Position numbers and translations under genes: made by a program. A stretch of 64,000 bases of DNA, taken from Eurosta solidaginis (taxonomy: Eukaryota > Arthropoda > Insecta > Diptera > Tephritidae). Where the stretch lies: positions 132,299,689 through 132,363,688 of the forward strand of contig NC_090321.1 in the NCBI RefSeq assembly GCF_040869045.1. The letters run 5' to 3'. The notes under the pieces were generated by a model. It had not been told where the DNA came from and ran no database searches. It saw only the letters and a program-made list of their open reading frames with translations. This document shows positions 11,041 to 21,837 of the stretch, in pieces (the first letter of the stretch is position 1; the number at the start of each line of letters is the position of its first letter).

Positions 11041-11900
11041 TCCCTTGGGGACCCAAGACCCAAGGGAATTCGGTCTCATGCTTGCCACAACAATCCTAAT
11101 TTCATTGAGAAACTGACCCTGAGGGGCAGATGAAAGGTCGGTCACATCCCTTAATTGTGGCAACCGGAGATGCCGGTTATATATGCTGTTAAACGGTGAC
11201 GAAAGATGGTGTAGGAACGCATGTCTATCGTCAGCCGAAAAACAATCGATAATTGTACGAGTGGGCCGGTGCTCATCTCGTCTTTTGAGATGTTTGAGGC
11301 TGCTTTAGACTGCGTAAGCGAATAGGAGGCGTTCGCGGAGTGGATGGCCACATCCAAATATGTGGCAAGATTTGACGTTGTCAAATCACTGAATGTGGCG
11401 GACTGCAATGCAAGGATGTTGCTGGGGCAGGTACTCGGTCACTTACAGGTCCGTGAGCGGAAAAGGTTGGACACATCCCTTTAATTGTGGTAGGAGTGTA
11501 TTTGGAGGCAAAATGGAGCATAATTGTTGCGTAATTGAGTGAAAATTGGAGCGAAATTAGTAGCAAAAATTGAAGCCAATAGTAGCACAATATGGCACAC
11601 AATGTTTGTCAACGTAGTGTGGCCTCAAGCGATGTCGAGGGGCATTGTTGAGGCGGGCACTCGGCACTCACAGGTCTGTGTGCGGAAAAGGTTGGTCACA
11701 TCCCTTGATTTTAATTGTGATGGAGTTTTAAGACGGAGCATAATTTGATGCCAAGCTCACTCTGTTTGTCAACGTAGTGCGGCCCTTAAGCAATATCTAA
11801 GCAAAACCAAGCTCCGTCGTTAACAATGTATTTATACATTGTTGTAACACTGCAGGACAGAAAAGGTTGGTCACATTCCTAAATTGCGACAAAAACACAA
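11041..11900 (+). repeat. degenerate tandem block (AAAGGTTGGTCACATCCCT module)
   Basis: The motif RAAAGGTYGGWCACATYCCTT plus an ATTGTG-like tail occurs at about 11135, 11460, 11688 and 11860. Two of the copies follow a similar GGGCAnntactcggnnactnacaggtc stretch. Spacing of 170-330 bp is irregular, so this is an old, eroded tandem amplification. Confidence 0.5.
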
Positions 11901-12209
11901 TATCTCAATCTGATTAACTTGTTAATCAGATACCGAGATATCAAAATCAATGAAAGAGGGATTCTGAGGCAAGCACGGAACTCGCGGTGGAGTTGCCGTG
12001 CAACCGGGTGCCATTACCCGAAAATGGAAGAGGAGGATGGATAGTCCTCCTCGGCCAAACCAAGGCTGGTTGACTTGAACACCCCAGCTCACCGATTTGG
12101 TACCAACTTGTTGGGCCGAAGATCAACGGACATTGATCTGTGTTTTACACCGGAGGTTGGGTCTACGAAGACAGGGACTCCTGTAAGCACGCATTGTCTG
12201 TCTGTCCTT
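11901..12209. other. non-coding, small palindrome
   Basis: Contains an AATCTGATTAACTTGTTAATCAGAT palindrome-like stretch at about 11907-11931. Nothing else recognised. Confidence 0.4.
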
Positions 12210-12355
12210 TGCCCCTTCCCCCTGTGGGTTAGGGGTTAGAATATGCCCTCGGTATACCGGTCGTAAAGGGCGACCAGAATCCATGAGTAAGGTGACTTTA
12301 CTCGAAAGGAAGCAGAGTGAACGTGGCGTATCACCTGCGGGACCCTAGGCATGGT
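12210..12355 (+). repeat. SINE-like/LINE-UTR module, copy 2 (truncated)
   Basis: Second, shorter copy of the 10691 module: CCCCCTGTGGGTTAGGGGTT, GGTCGTAAAGGGCGACC, CCATGAGTAAGGTG, then an A-rich end. Confidence 0.6.
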
Positions 12356-12915
12356 ATTTAATAAAAACATTTAAAAAAAAAATTTCAGTTAAACGGTTTT
12401 ATTGAAAACAATACTTACATGAAGTGATAATAATACTAAAAGCTAGAAAATAATTAGGTAGCTCCTAGGTACTAGTCATCACACTCGTCATCAATCTAGG
12501 GCGTTGATCAGACAATTAAATAAAAGCGTTGCTACTGGCACTCCACACTAACCAGTCACGCTCCACTTTCTCTCCATTTGGCAAGATTCTGTTTAACAAC
12601 GCTACCTCTAATTGCCTCGTCATGACAATGACGTGGAAAAATAACAGGACACTTTTGATGTCCTCGACGAATTATTTCGTTGACTTCTTCAGATCGCAAA
12701 AACAAATTATTCACGGTACCGATATCGAAGTCGTTTAAATAATCTGGACTTTGATACAGAGTTGGTTGTACTGTTGGAAGACTTTTTGAAGATGAACCTT
12801 CATCAGTCTCACCACGAAAACTTTACGATTTTGGATTCATGTAAACATACATTTTTGTTTGACTTTTTTATTGTCTCCTCACTGTTCGAAGGCCCAGGCA
12901 AAAAATCATTATCAA
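12356..12915. other. non-coding, nothing recognised
   Basis: Short open frames on the plus strand (12529-12738, 12762-12965) show no family motif. It may be the eroded 5' part of the hAT that follows. Confidence 0.4.
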
Positions 12916-13087
12916 TATTCGTTGCTTTTGAAATTCGACTTAAAATGTGCACATGGAACAACTAAAGAATCTCCTGAATTAAAAAAAATGTCTTAGTACC
13001 TCTAAATCACGGGCCCCCTGAGAAACCCCGTGCCCGGGGGGAATCCCCCATTCCCCCTCCCCTCTCGTCGGGCCTGCCGGCCCTGAT
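12916..13087 (+). repeat. hAT-type terminal repeat, copy 2
   Basis: Pairs with 2125-2277 and ends in a G/C-rich block closing with CCGGCCCTG. Confidence 0.6.
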
Positions 13088-13139
13088 GGTATGCCTGATG
13101 CTAGTCACGTTGACAACAAATTTTACAATTTAAGAACGA

Positions 13140-14404
13140 TTTTTGGCTTTCGTGAATTGTAGCCAAAAAACTGGTAAGAAAATTGCTGATCTAATTTGCC
13201 ATACTCTAGGTAAACATGAAATCTCATTAAAAGATTGTCGTGCACAAGGGTACAATAACGGCGCCAATATGAAAGAAGCTTACAACGGAGCACTACGTCA
13301 CATTCTCGACAAAAACTCGAATGCTGATTACTCGCCTTGTGCAACCCAGAGTCTCAATTTATGTGGTGTTGATGCTGCAGAATGTTGTACGGCTGCAATT
13401 ACTTTCTTCGTAGTTGTACAAAAATATATTACTATTTTCAGCAGCACTCTACAACGACGGGACATCCTCAAAAAAATGTAGCGAGCTCTCTTCATAGTCT
13501 TTCAGACAAAAGCCAAATCTGACTGCGCAAGCATACGGAGCTGTTACCGGCATTATCAAGTACATCAACAAGTTCGAATGTATCTTGCTGTCCTTAATTT
13601 GGTTCAAAATACAAACTACCATTAATGAAAGAAACGTGGTCCTCCAAGCTAGAGACGCCAACATAGATGTTGAGGTCCGACATCTAGATGCCTTATTAGC
13701 TGATTTGAAGTTGATCAGGAACCAATGGGAAACAATTTTAAACGAATGCAAAACAGATACTGTTCAATTGAACATCTCGCCAAAGTCTCCGGACATTCGA
13801 AAGAGAAAACCCAAAAGACGTTCTGAAGATAATTTATATGAGATGATTACGGATGATTCAGTCCGATTTTAAAAATAATACATGCCTGGTGATCGTTGAT
13901 TCGGTAATCACTGGCAGCACTAAACGATTTGCAGCTATGAGAAATTTGAACGAGACGTTTTCCTTTTTGTGGCAATTTGAAGACATGGATGAAACTACGG
14001 TTCGGGCGAGCGCAGCACAATTGGTCGAAAAATGGAAGTCGGACGTTTCTCAATGCTTATAATGCGAAATAATTCACTTGAAACATACATATTTCGAAGC
14101 AAAAGGTCTGTCACCATTGGAATTGCTAAATGCCATCTATGTTCAAAATTTGTATACAATTTTCCCCAAAATTTGTGTTGTTTTACGTATCTTTTGCACT
14201 ATACCTGTCACTGTAGCTATTAGCAGAACGTTCCTTTCAAGAATCAAAAACTTTCATAGATCGTGTTCGTCTCAAAAGCGAGTTGCCACGCTATGCGTTG
14301 AATCCGTTTTGGCAAGACAGTTAAATTTTGATATTATAAAAATTTTGCAGCTAAAAAAACAAGGAAAGCCACTCTTTGATATCCGAACTTTCTATATTGA
14401 ATAA
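13140..14404 (+). pseudogene. hAT transposase, ZMYM-type, broken
   Basis: Pieces in shifting frames. 13143-13481 carries DCRAQGYNNGANM and the tract SLNLCGVDAAECC, typical of the RNase H-like core of zinc-finger MYM-type hAT transposases. 13585-13872 is a helical linker with a basic KSPDIRKRKPKRR stretch. 13853-14062 continues with LWQFEDMDETTVRASA. 14078-14404 ends in the hAT C-terminal dimerisation region (FCTIPVTVA, then ISRTFLSRIKNF and VLARQLNFDII). At least three frame changes and stops rule out an intact enzyme. The family assignment is confident. Confidence 0.8.
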
Positions 14405-15100
14405 TTAAAATTTATAATCATCATTAAATTTATCAGAAATGTAGGAGGGACATACGGTAGGACTACACGAAGTGGACACACCTACTGACTACCTTTATAT
14501 GCAACCCTACTTGCTTGACTCACAGCCACCCAACCGAACGAACTGGACGAAGCGTCTGATCGACATAAAACGAACAAAACCGTTTTAAGTTTAGTTTAAG
14601 TTTGAAGCTCAAAGATAAAGGATTCTTGATTCCGTAATTAATTAATAAAAATCCATTTAATTGAAGTCACATAATTAATTCCTTTAATTTTAACATTTTA
14701 ACACACTATTTTGAATTTAACGTTTAAATAAAGTGTAAATAAACATTTGTTTGTGAAATCATACATATATACATGTTTTATTTCTACAGAAATGTATTAA
14801 AATGTTACCAAATAACAAGAAAAGATTATTTGAAACAATATGTGGCTGATGAAAGAGAATTTTATTTCTGCGTTACAAAAAATAGTATCAATAGTAAATA
14901 TTCTGTGTTAATTTTATTGTCAGCTCTTAGTCCAAAAATCATATAGTTGATGTGCCAAAATTTTTTTTGATGCAATCCATCAATAATAATTAATGGATGA
15001 GACGTCATTAATTCAAATTAATCAAATGCATTAGTGGATTTTTTATAGGGGGCCCCTAAATTGTTTAGTCCCGGGCCCGGATTTTCTCTCTACGGCCCTG
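14405..15100 (+). mobile_element. 3' non-coding part and right terminus of the hAT element
   Basis: A/T-rich sequence closing with GGGGGCCCCTAAA, CCCGGGCCCGG and a final ACGGCCCTG at 15100, like the G/C-rich ends at 2277 and 13087. The left end and target duplication were not found. Confidence 0.5.
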
Positions 15101-15212
15101 TGTCTACCCATATAATGGTTTTTGTTAAAAGCGCTTCTATCGCGCGTGCTGTGAGGGCGCCATCACTGAATATGACGTTAAACTAATAAAATCAAATTAT
15201 CATATACGCTAC

Positions 15213-16556
15213 ATGTGTGCGGAGTGTGTAAACGCGCCTATTAAAGTTACGAAGGCATTTGACTTCCTCCTAGCCTCTCAAAAACTGGGGCTAGAAGCCA
15301 TAATGACTGCTTTTGAAGTAAAATTCAGGGATTTGTCTACCCAAATAGATGGCATAAAAAACTTAATTTGTTGTAACCAAGCTGTTAACATGGAGGAAGA
15401 AAAAAGCAGCAACAAAGACAAAGCGAAGGAAAAAGCAAGATCAAATAAGCGCAGTGCTAAAAATAAGAATAAAAACAAAAACAATAAGAACAATCGTGAT
15501 AGCATTGGTGTGTTGGCTGCCGAAATCGGTGCGCTCAAAGCTGCAGTGAGTTCGTGTACTTTGCCCCCAAAACACAACAACGATGCTATGCTTACATATG
15601 CAATGGATCTATGCACTTTCTCGCCGCTGCCTTCTGGCTCGCATTCGCAGTGTACGGGTCCCCCTCTAAACACTCCTCTAGAAGGTTCACAGCTACATAT
15701 AGCTGATAATGCATCGGCTATGCTCACACCTACACCCCTCTCTGTGCCTATCCCACCTTCGTTTTCGTCAATTGTTTTGTCACCGTCCGTTGTCTGCAGT
15801 GACGCCAGGCTGTCTACTGTTGAAAATTCTGGCGCCGCTAATTCATACAATTTCACCGCCGCCGATAAAGTACATACTGTCGTCCCACATACTAATGATG
15901 ATGCCGTCGACACCTCAAGTACCTCTTATGCTGTAAATACCAATGATAAGCCTTCGACTGCTAATAACATTTCTGTTAACCTTAATGCTAAAGACATTAC
16001 CAATAAAACTGCAAATGCCCACGCTGCTGCTGAACACATAGCCGCTGATAAAGTAAACACGAATGCTAAACCTACACCCTTGGCTCAAGTCCAAATTACT
16101 GCTGTTAATGATATAACAACCATTAATAATGACAATGCTGCTTCCAGCTCCACCAACACAGGTGGTGATTCTACCTCCGCCGCTGTGCGTTTGCCAAATG
16201 TTGACAATGCGCAACCGAGGCAGGTGACTGCCGTGCCGCCTCGCAGGACAATTTTTGTATCTCGTCTTCATTCTTCGCTTATGGAAAATGATATTATTAA
16301 GTATATAGAAGATAAGCTATACCTTTCACAACCTATTAAAATAGGCGTTTATAAATTTAATTTTAGATATGATAGGGATATTTAAATATCAGTGTCAGGA
16401 TCATTTAAAATATCAGTGCCAGACGCTTATTTTGATAGAGTTCTTGAACATACATTCTGGCCGAAACATTCAGTTGTGCATTTGTTTACAAAAAAACCTA
16501 ACGCCGCAGGAACTTCAAAAAACTCAAAAATCCCTGCGGAAACAGTGAAAAAATAA
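15213..16556 (+). pseudogene. LINE ORF1 (nucleic-acid-binding), one premature stop
   Basis: From ATG 15213 the frame runs 390 codons to TAA at 16383-16385, then continues in the same frame to a second stop at 16554-16556. The N-terminus keeps CAEC, possibly the end of a PHD-like finger. Then come a helical segment (about 25-60), a very basic low-complexity stretch (about 65-100, K/N-rich) and a long Ser/Thr/Asn-rich linker. The conserved C-terminal part starts at RRTIFVSRL. The product would coat LINE RNA. The internal stop comes with an 18-bp insertion that repeats nearby bases, so the lesion looks recent. Confidence 0.7.
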
Positions 16557-19381
16557 CCATCACGTACCAAAGTGTTCGTGGCCTAAGATCGAAATTAAGT
16601 ACCTTTTATCTGAATAGTTTTATTTTTACTTCTCAAGTTATAGCTTTTACTGAAACCTGGTTAAAAGCTGATTATTTTAACTCTGAACTCTTTTCACGTA
16701 AATATGTAGTTTATCGGCGTGATCGTGAATCTAGAGCAGGTGGTGTCCTTATTGCTGTTGACTCCACGCTTCCATCTGAGTTGCTGCTATTGGACACCAC
16801 AAATGACATTGAATTTATAGCAGTAAAGCTTGCCTTGCACAATTTTAGTTTGTTTTTCTGCTGCTCGTATATACCGCCACGATCGGATATACACATTTAT
16901 ACATGTCATAGCACTGTTATTTGTAGTTTGTACTCGCAACTGCGAGACAAAGACCGCCTAGTAGTTCTTGGTGATTTCAATTTAGCATCAGTCAATTGGA
17001 TCAATACCATCGACTCAAATTTTATGACTCCCACTACTCAGCACGAGTTTTTAAATAGCCTGCTAGATACATCTCTTCTCCAAATTAATAATGTTTTAAA
17101 TTCCAAAAGGAAAATCTTAGACTTAGGTTTTACTGATGACTCTGTGGGTATTACTCTAACTCGAACTCCCCCATTATCCCTTCCTGAAGGCCCTCTTCAT
17201 CCTACGCTTGAGATAGTACTGGATGTTGTTCAACCTGTGATGCTCGATGTTTCTAAGCCCAATTTCCGACCCCGGTCGAGATGTTTTTCAAAGACGAATT
17301 TTAGTGAGCTCAATAATTTGATTTCTGCCCATGACTGGTCGAGTCTTTATGCGTGTACAGACGTTGAAACAGCGACATCCTTGTTTTATAGTTCTCTTGA
17401 TGCTTTGTTTGAAAGCTGTGTCCCCCTTCGTTATTCCAGTACCACCACGGGTAAACCACCTTGGTTCTCAAAGCAACTATTAAGACTTGATAATATTAAA
17501 TCTAGACTCTATAAGCGTTTCAAAAGATCTGGTAAAGCTATTGATTTATCTAAATATTTAGTGGCGCGCTCCAATTTTCATCGTCTTAACCAGCAGTGTT
17601 ATAAAGGTTACTTATCATGTTGCAAATTCCAATTTACTAATAATCCGAAACGTTTCTACAGATTTGTTAATTCCAAAAGGAAAACTTCTGGTTTCCCATC
17701 TACTTTTATTTATGGGTGCAAAAACGCAAATTCTGATCACGAAATCGCAGATTTATTTGCTGAATTCTTTAAATCAACCTATTCATCCCAATGTGTCCAG
17801 TCTAATCTTTATCCATATTGCTTGGAAAGTTCTAATAATATTTTAAACCCATTTATTGATAAAGATACTGTTCTTAATAACCTTCTTGCATTGAAACCGA
17901 TATCTTCACCGGGTCCAGATGGTGTTCCTAGTTGTGTACTTAAGTACTGTGCTGTCAGCTTATCAGAGCCTATCTTTAAATTATTTAAACTGTCTCTGGA
18001 ATCCGCATCATTCCCATCTATTTGGAAACAATCGTTTATTATACCTTTGCATAAAAAAGGTAGTAGGTCTAATATTGAGAACTACAGAGGCATAGCTAAG
18101 CTCTCAGCTATCCCTAAAACTTTTGAGCAGATAATTACATACCAGCTTCAATACTTGTGTAGCTCTTTAATATCGCCTTGTCAACATGGTTTTGTTCATC
18201 GGAGATCAACTACTACCAACTTGCTTGAATTTACGTCTCTTGTTATGAATGGTTTTTTAGTTTGCAAACAAACAAATGTAATTTACACCGACTTTAGTAA
18301 AGCATTTGACTCTGTTAATCACGAGCTCTTAGTTACCAAACTTGATCTTCTGGGTTTTCCAGCGCCTTTATTAAGTTGGATTTCAAGTTATCTTGAAAAT
18401 AGGACTCAGCGAGTCTTCTTTAACAACAATCTTTCAAAGTCGTTTGATGTAACTTCTGGCGTGCCCCAGGGTAGCCATTTTGGTCCATTACTCTTTAACC
18501 TGTTCATTAACGACTTACCAAAGGTTATATTACATTCTAGATTTTTTATGTATGCAGATGATGTAAAACTTTGTTACACATATCTACCTTCGAACTTGTT
18601 CTGTTTTAATCAGCTTCAGGCCGATCTTGACTCATTTCAAAGCTGGTGTACTGCAAATTTACTTTTTTTGAATTACTCTAAATGTAAGCAAATGAATTTT
18701 CACCGTGTGAAGCCGGTCCTATCATCTTATACACTTAACGGCGACCCCTTGGAGCGGATATCTATTGTAACTGATCTAGGAGTTATTTTTGATCCGAAAT
18801 TAAGTTTTACCACACATATTTCAACCGCTATAAACAAAGCAACTGGTGTATTAGGTTTTATCAAACGTTGGGCTAAAGAGTTTGATGACCCTTATTTCAC
18901 AAAGATCCTTTATACCTCGCTGGTACGTCCTATTCTCGAGTACTGTTCATGTGTCTGGTCTCCGATCTATCAAATCCATGTTGATCGGATTGAGTCGGTC
19001 CAGAGACGGTTTTTAATTTTTGCATTACGAGGTCTCAACTGGGAATCAAGTACTCATCTTCCACCATACAGGAATAGACTTCTTCTAATTAATTTGCCAT
19101 CTCTAGAGAATCGTAGAGTATTACTTGGCGTTATGTTCATTCACAAGCTCATCATTGGTGTGATTGACTCCCCTGACCTAATCAGTCAACTAAATTTTGC
19201 GGTTCCTGCTAGGGCGTCCAGACATTTTGTGCCTTTTCATTTACCTCTATGCCGGCAAAATTTTGCTAGAAACAGTCCCCTGCGCCATTGGTGCTCGCGG
19301 TACAATGATTTGTATAACTGCATTGGCTTTGAATGTTCGTTTGCTGCTTTACATACTGCTATACTCTTATGTTTAGCCTGA
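16553..19381 (+). CDS. LINE ORF2: APE endonuclease and reverse transcriptase
   Basis: Open for 942 codons from ATA 16553, where homology begins (TYQSVRGLRSKL). The EN spans about residues 1-220 (FTETWL, VLGDFNL) and the RT about 420-720 (SPGPDGVPS, TDFSKAFDSV, GVPQGSHFGPLLF, YADD at 667-670), with a thumb/C-terminal region (YTSLVRPILEYCS). No RNase H is present. It nicks the target and primes reverse transcription there. No ATG lies near the start, so I mark homology rather than a proven initiation codon; a lost ATGA overlap with ORF1 is plausible. The reverse-strand copy at 21963-25838 is the same type. Confidence 0.8.
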   Translation: MTITYQSVRGLRSKLSTFYLNSFIFTSQVIAFTETWLKADYFNSELFSRKYVVYRRDRESRAGGVLIAVDSTLPSELLLLDTTNDIEFIAVKLALHNFSLFFCCSYIPPRSDIHIYTCHSTVICSLYSQLRDKDRLVVLGDFNLASVNWINTIDSNFMTPTTQHEFLNSLLDTSLLQINNVLNSKRKILDLGFTDDSVGITLTRTPPLSLPEGPLHPTLEIVLDVVQPVMLDVSKPNFRPRSRCFSKTNFSELNNLISAHDWSSLYACTDVETATSLFYSSLDALFESCVPLRYSSTTTGKPPWFSKQLLRLDNIKSRLYKRFKRSGKAIDLSKYLVARSNFHRLNQQCYKGYLSCCKFQFTNNPKRFYRFVNSKRKTSGFPSTFIYGCKNANSDHEIADLFAEFFKSTYSSQCVQSNLYPYCLESSNNILNPFIDKDTVLNNLLALKPISSPGPDGVPSCVLKYCAVSLSEPIFKLFKLSLESASFPSIWKQSFIIPLHKKGSRSNIENYRGIAKLSAIPKTFEQIITYQLQYLCSSLISPCQHGFVHRRSTTTNLLEFTSLVMNGFLVCKQTNVIYTDFSKAFDSVNHELLVTKLDLLGFPAPLLSWISSYLENRTQRVFFNNNLSKSFDVTSGVPQGSHFGPLLFNLFINDLPKVILHSRFFMYADDVKLCYTYLPSNLFCFNQLQADLDSFQSWCTANLLFLNYSKCKQMNFHRVKPVLSSYTLNGDPLERISIVTDLGVIFDPKLSFTTHISTAINKATGVLGFIKRWAKEFDDPYFTKILYTSLVRPILEYCSCVWSPIYQIHVDRIESVQRRFLIFALRGLNWESSTHLPPYRNRLLLINLPSLENRRVLLGVMFIHKLIIGVIDSPDLISQLNFAVPARASRHFVPFHLPLCRQNFARNSPLRHWCSRYNDLYNCIGFECSFAALHTAILLCLA

Positions 19382-19519
19382 TATTTTAATTTTATTTTTT
19401 CTTATACAATGCGATGTCAAATGTTTATAACATACAAATTTTCTATGTACCTTTTTTGAATTTTTTAATTTTAAGAATGGCTCTGTACTGTACATATATA
19501 TCTGTCTATTACAATAATT

Positions 19520-19574
19520 AGTCGACCGCTTTGTGTTTGCGTCGACTTTAAATAAATAAATAAATAAATAAATA
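19520..19574 (+). other. LINE 3' stem-loop and AAAT tail
   Basis: AGTCGA (19520-19525) pairs with TCGACT (19542-19547), and the next CGC with GCG across one bulged C. The AAAT repeats follow immediately. This is the expected position of an RT-recognition hairpin. Confidence 0.6.
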
Positions 19575-20197
19575 TGTCCATACAAGCAGCGGAGAGTAAC
19601 GCACAAACACATGCATATATCTGAGATACTCCCAAAAGTATGCAATCATTTCTGCAAGTATCACTCACATATGCACGCGCATGGGCTATGAGAGAAGCTA
19701 TAAATCGTGCATCTGTAGTTACAGCTGAGTAATTTTGTAGCTGATAACTAACTAGTAAGTTCTGGAAATAGAAGCGCCTAGAAATATGTCAACGAGGAAA
19801 CCGCACAGTATAAAACAGGCATGCTTAACCAACGAACCGATATCATTTCGTTACGATAATCAACGTTAATAAACGAAACAAAATGACTTTGTTTCGTTTA
19901 TTAACGTTAATTATCGTTACGAAATGACTTTGTTTCGTTTATTAACGTTAATTATCGTAACGAAATGATATCGGTTCGTTGGTTAAGCATGCCTGGTATA
20001 AAAGCAGCAACAGTTGAGGCACGACAATCAGTTTGATTTAAGCAAGCTATCAGTTGCGAAGTATTAGTGTTATTGTGAAGTACTTTAATAAAGGCCATTT
20101 TGCATTATTGAATAGTGGAGTTATTTATTCAACAGTTTAGTGATTCGAACGTTAGTAGAAGGTTGCAAATAAGCAGAATTGCACTAAATTCGTTACA
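19575..20197 (+). mobile_element. solo LTR-like promoter unit
   Basis: Right after the LINE tail lies a unit with TATA box (TATAAAAG at 19997-20004), an Inr-like ATCAGTTTG about 31 bases on, an AATAAA at about 20087, and an end TTCGTTACA at 20197. This order (TATA, Inr, poly(A) signal, ...ACA) is that of an LTR. The left edge (TGT near 19577 or 19713) and target duplication are unresolved, and no coding part accompanies it. Confidence 0.5.
19808..20003. mobile_element. 180-bp hAT-type foldback MITE with 8-bp target duplication
   Basis: Element 19816-19995 starts CAGGCATGC and ends GCATGCCTG. The inverted arms are about 66 bp with one mismatch. Inside is a 40-bp direct repeat (AATGACTTTGTTTCG...). 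It is flanked by the 8-bp duplication GTATAAAA (19808-19815 and 19996-20003). Length of the duplication and the CAG...CTG ends point to hAT. Confidence 0.85.
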
Positions 20198-20431
20198 ATA
20201 TATATAAATACAGAGCCATAGGGCCAATTGAGTTTTGGACCCTTCAAAATTGGTGTAAGGAAAAATTTAAAAAAGGAGCACGACACAAATTGAAAGAGAA
20301 GCTTGGCCTAAAATCTTTTCAGAGGTTATCGCGCCTGTTATTTATTTTTTTATTTATTTTTATTACCTTGGGTTACATGTATGTAGCGAAATTTATGTGC
20401 ATAATTTTCACCAACTTCCAGAAGTTTGATT

Positions 20432-20690
20432 AACTTGAAACTTTCCACACTTATCAAGAACCGATGAAATAATTTGATGATGACGTGACATAAAGTCAAC
20501 TGACATAATGTCAATTGACCTTATTTAGAATGACCATAAGGTTAATTGAAACTTTGCACACGTATAACGGACCGATTACAATGCAATAATTTGATGGTGG
20601 GGTGACATAAGCTCAAAAGACATTAAGTCAATTGACCTTATTTGGAATGACTAAATAATTGAAACTTTGCACACGTATCAAGGGGGATTA
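20432..20690 (+). repeat. satellite-like tandem repeat, period about 113 bp
   Basis: About 2.3 units recognised by TTGAAACTTTSCACACKTAT (20437, 20549, 20659), TAATTTGATGRTG and GTCAATTGACCTTATTTRGAATGAC. Confidence 0.75.
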
Positions 20691-21020
20691 GAATATACTC
20701 GCGGTAGGTATGCCTGTCGTAAGAGGCGACTAAAATTCCAAGGGATTGCCAGCGCAATATATAGCTTCTCCAATTCCCAATTGTCGACCTCACCTACCCG
20801 TGGCGAATCCTGTTTCATTAAGAGCCGACGCTCTGGCGACCCCCAAGTTCATCATGGAACTAGGAGGTGGGGAAGGCGGTATTGCCTAGAAGGTTTAATA
20901 TGGTCATACAAATCGTTCTCGAGATGGTCGGGCTAGTACCTTAATGGTGCTTTGTTACCGGAACGTACCGGATGTATATCCTGCAAAGGACCATCAACAT
21001 CGATAACACTCCCCAAAGCC
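20691..21020 (+). mobile_element. SINE-like repeat, joined to a LINE fragment
   Basis: Same family as the bounded insertion at 29921-30337, here in the plus orientation: CGGTAGGTATGCCTGTCGTA, GTGGCGAATCCTGTTTCA, GGTCGGGCTAGTACCTTAATG, AACACTCCCCAAAGCCTTTG. It lacks its CAA tail and runs into the reverse-strand LINE at about 21015. Confidence 0.65.
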
Positions 21021-21376
21021 TTTGCAGTGTCTACTGACTTGCCACTGGTGTACGCATGCTGTGTTGTGGAGAGCAGTTTTTCATCCACGTTGGACTTTAT
21101 TTACACATCTATCAGCCTCTCAAGAGCTTTGAGCAGAGATTATGTTAAGCTAATGGGCCTGTAGTCTTTGGGGTAGATTTGACCGATCCTCCCCGACTTG
21201 GGTAGGAAAGCGACACGAGCAGTTCTCCAAGAGTGCGGTACATGATTCTGCCTTATGCACCCATGGAATATTATTTTAAGCCATTTCACGACAGCTCTAC
21301 TTGAAATTTGTAGCATGGCTGGGAACATACCACCTGAGCTCGGCAATTTAAACTTCGAGAACGTCTTCACTGCCAT
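21000..21376 (-). pseudogene. LOA-like LINE reverse-transcriptase fragment
   Basis: Minus-strand reading from 21376 gives SSGGMFPAMLQ, NHVPHSWRTARVAFLPKSGR and PKDYRPISLT, then (about 21140-21000) KALERLIDVQIK and TTQHAYTSGKSVDTA. These are the fingers/palm segments of the LOA-like RT, related to 4069-7728. Truncated on both sides. Confidence 0.75.
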
Positions 21377-21837
21377 TCGGTCACCAACTCCGGCTATACC
21401 CGCACTACCCCTGTGATCGAAGTGTGGTGTGAGCGCTGTCTGCTGGCTCTTCTAAATTATCTCCCGCTGGGAAATGTGTATCAAAAGCACCTCCTTACTC
21501 TTTCTATATTCCCTTGCTTTTCTCAGCAGTGCTGTTTCGCTGGAGACCTCTAAGTCCGCACACAAATTTCTCTATGAGACTTTCTTCGCCCTGGAAATTT
21601 GTAGATCCTCAATTTCCGCGGTCTTTGCTAGCTTACAATTTTTTTTTAACTATCTTCTAAGAAGACTCAGCTCATTTTTTTCTCGGACGTTGTGGCAGCG
21701 CACTGTCCTCAAGTGGCCCGATGAAACCAGGCTAATCCTGTTATTTTTCTGTTAATTCATACATAATTTTTTTTTGTTTTTTTTTATCCTAATTTTTATT
21801 TATGTTTTATTTATAATTAAAATTTTTTTTTTTGTTA
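21377..21837. other. mostly unassigned; probable LINE 5' continuation
   Basis: No clear motif on either strand. Poly-T/A tracts near 21765-21832 probably include the A-rich tail of the reverse-strand LINE that follows. Confidence 0.35.

Larger units (their letters stand above)
15101..19574 (+). mobile_element. CR1/Jockey-group non-LTR retrotransposon
   Basis: A short 5' leader, an ORF1 with one stop, an otherwise open ORF2 (APE-type EN plus RT, no RNase H), a 3' UTR ending in a hairpin at 19520-19547, and a tail of AAAT repeats to 19574. Short-repeat tails after a 3' stem-loop suit CR1-group elements rather than poly(A)-tailed Jockey elements. The 5' limit is approximate, next to the hAT end at 15100. 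Confidence 0.75.

Noticed and set aside
10673..11056. Overlapping frames on both strands (127 and 101 residues)
   Set aside because: They fall within a repeated non-coding module (second copy at 12210 breaks both frames).
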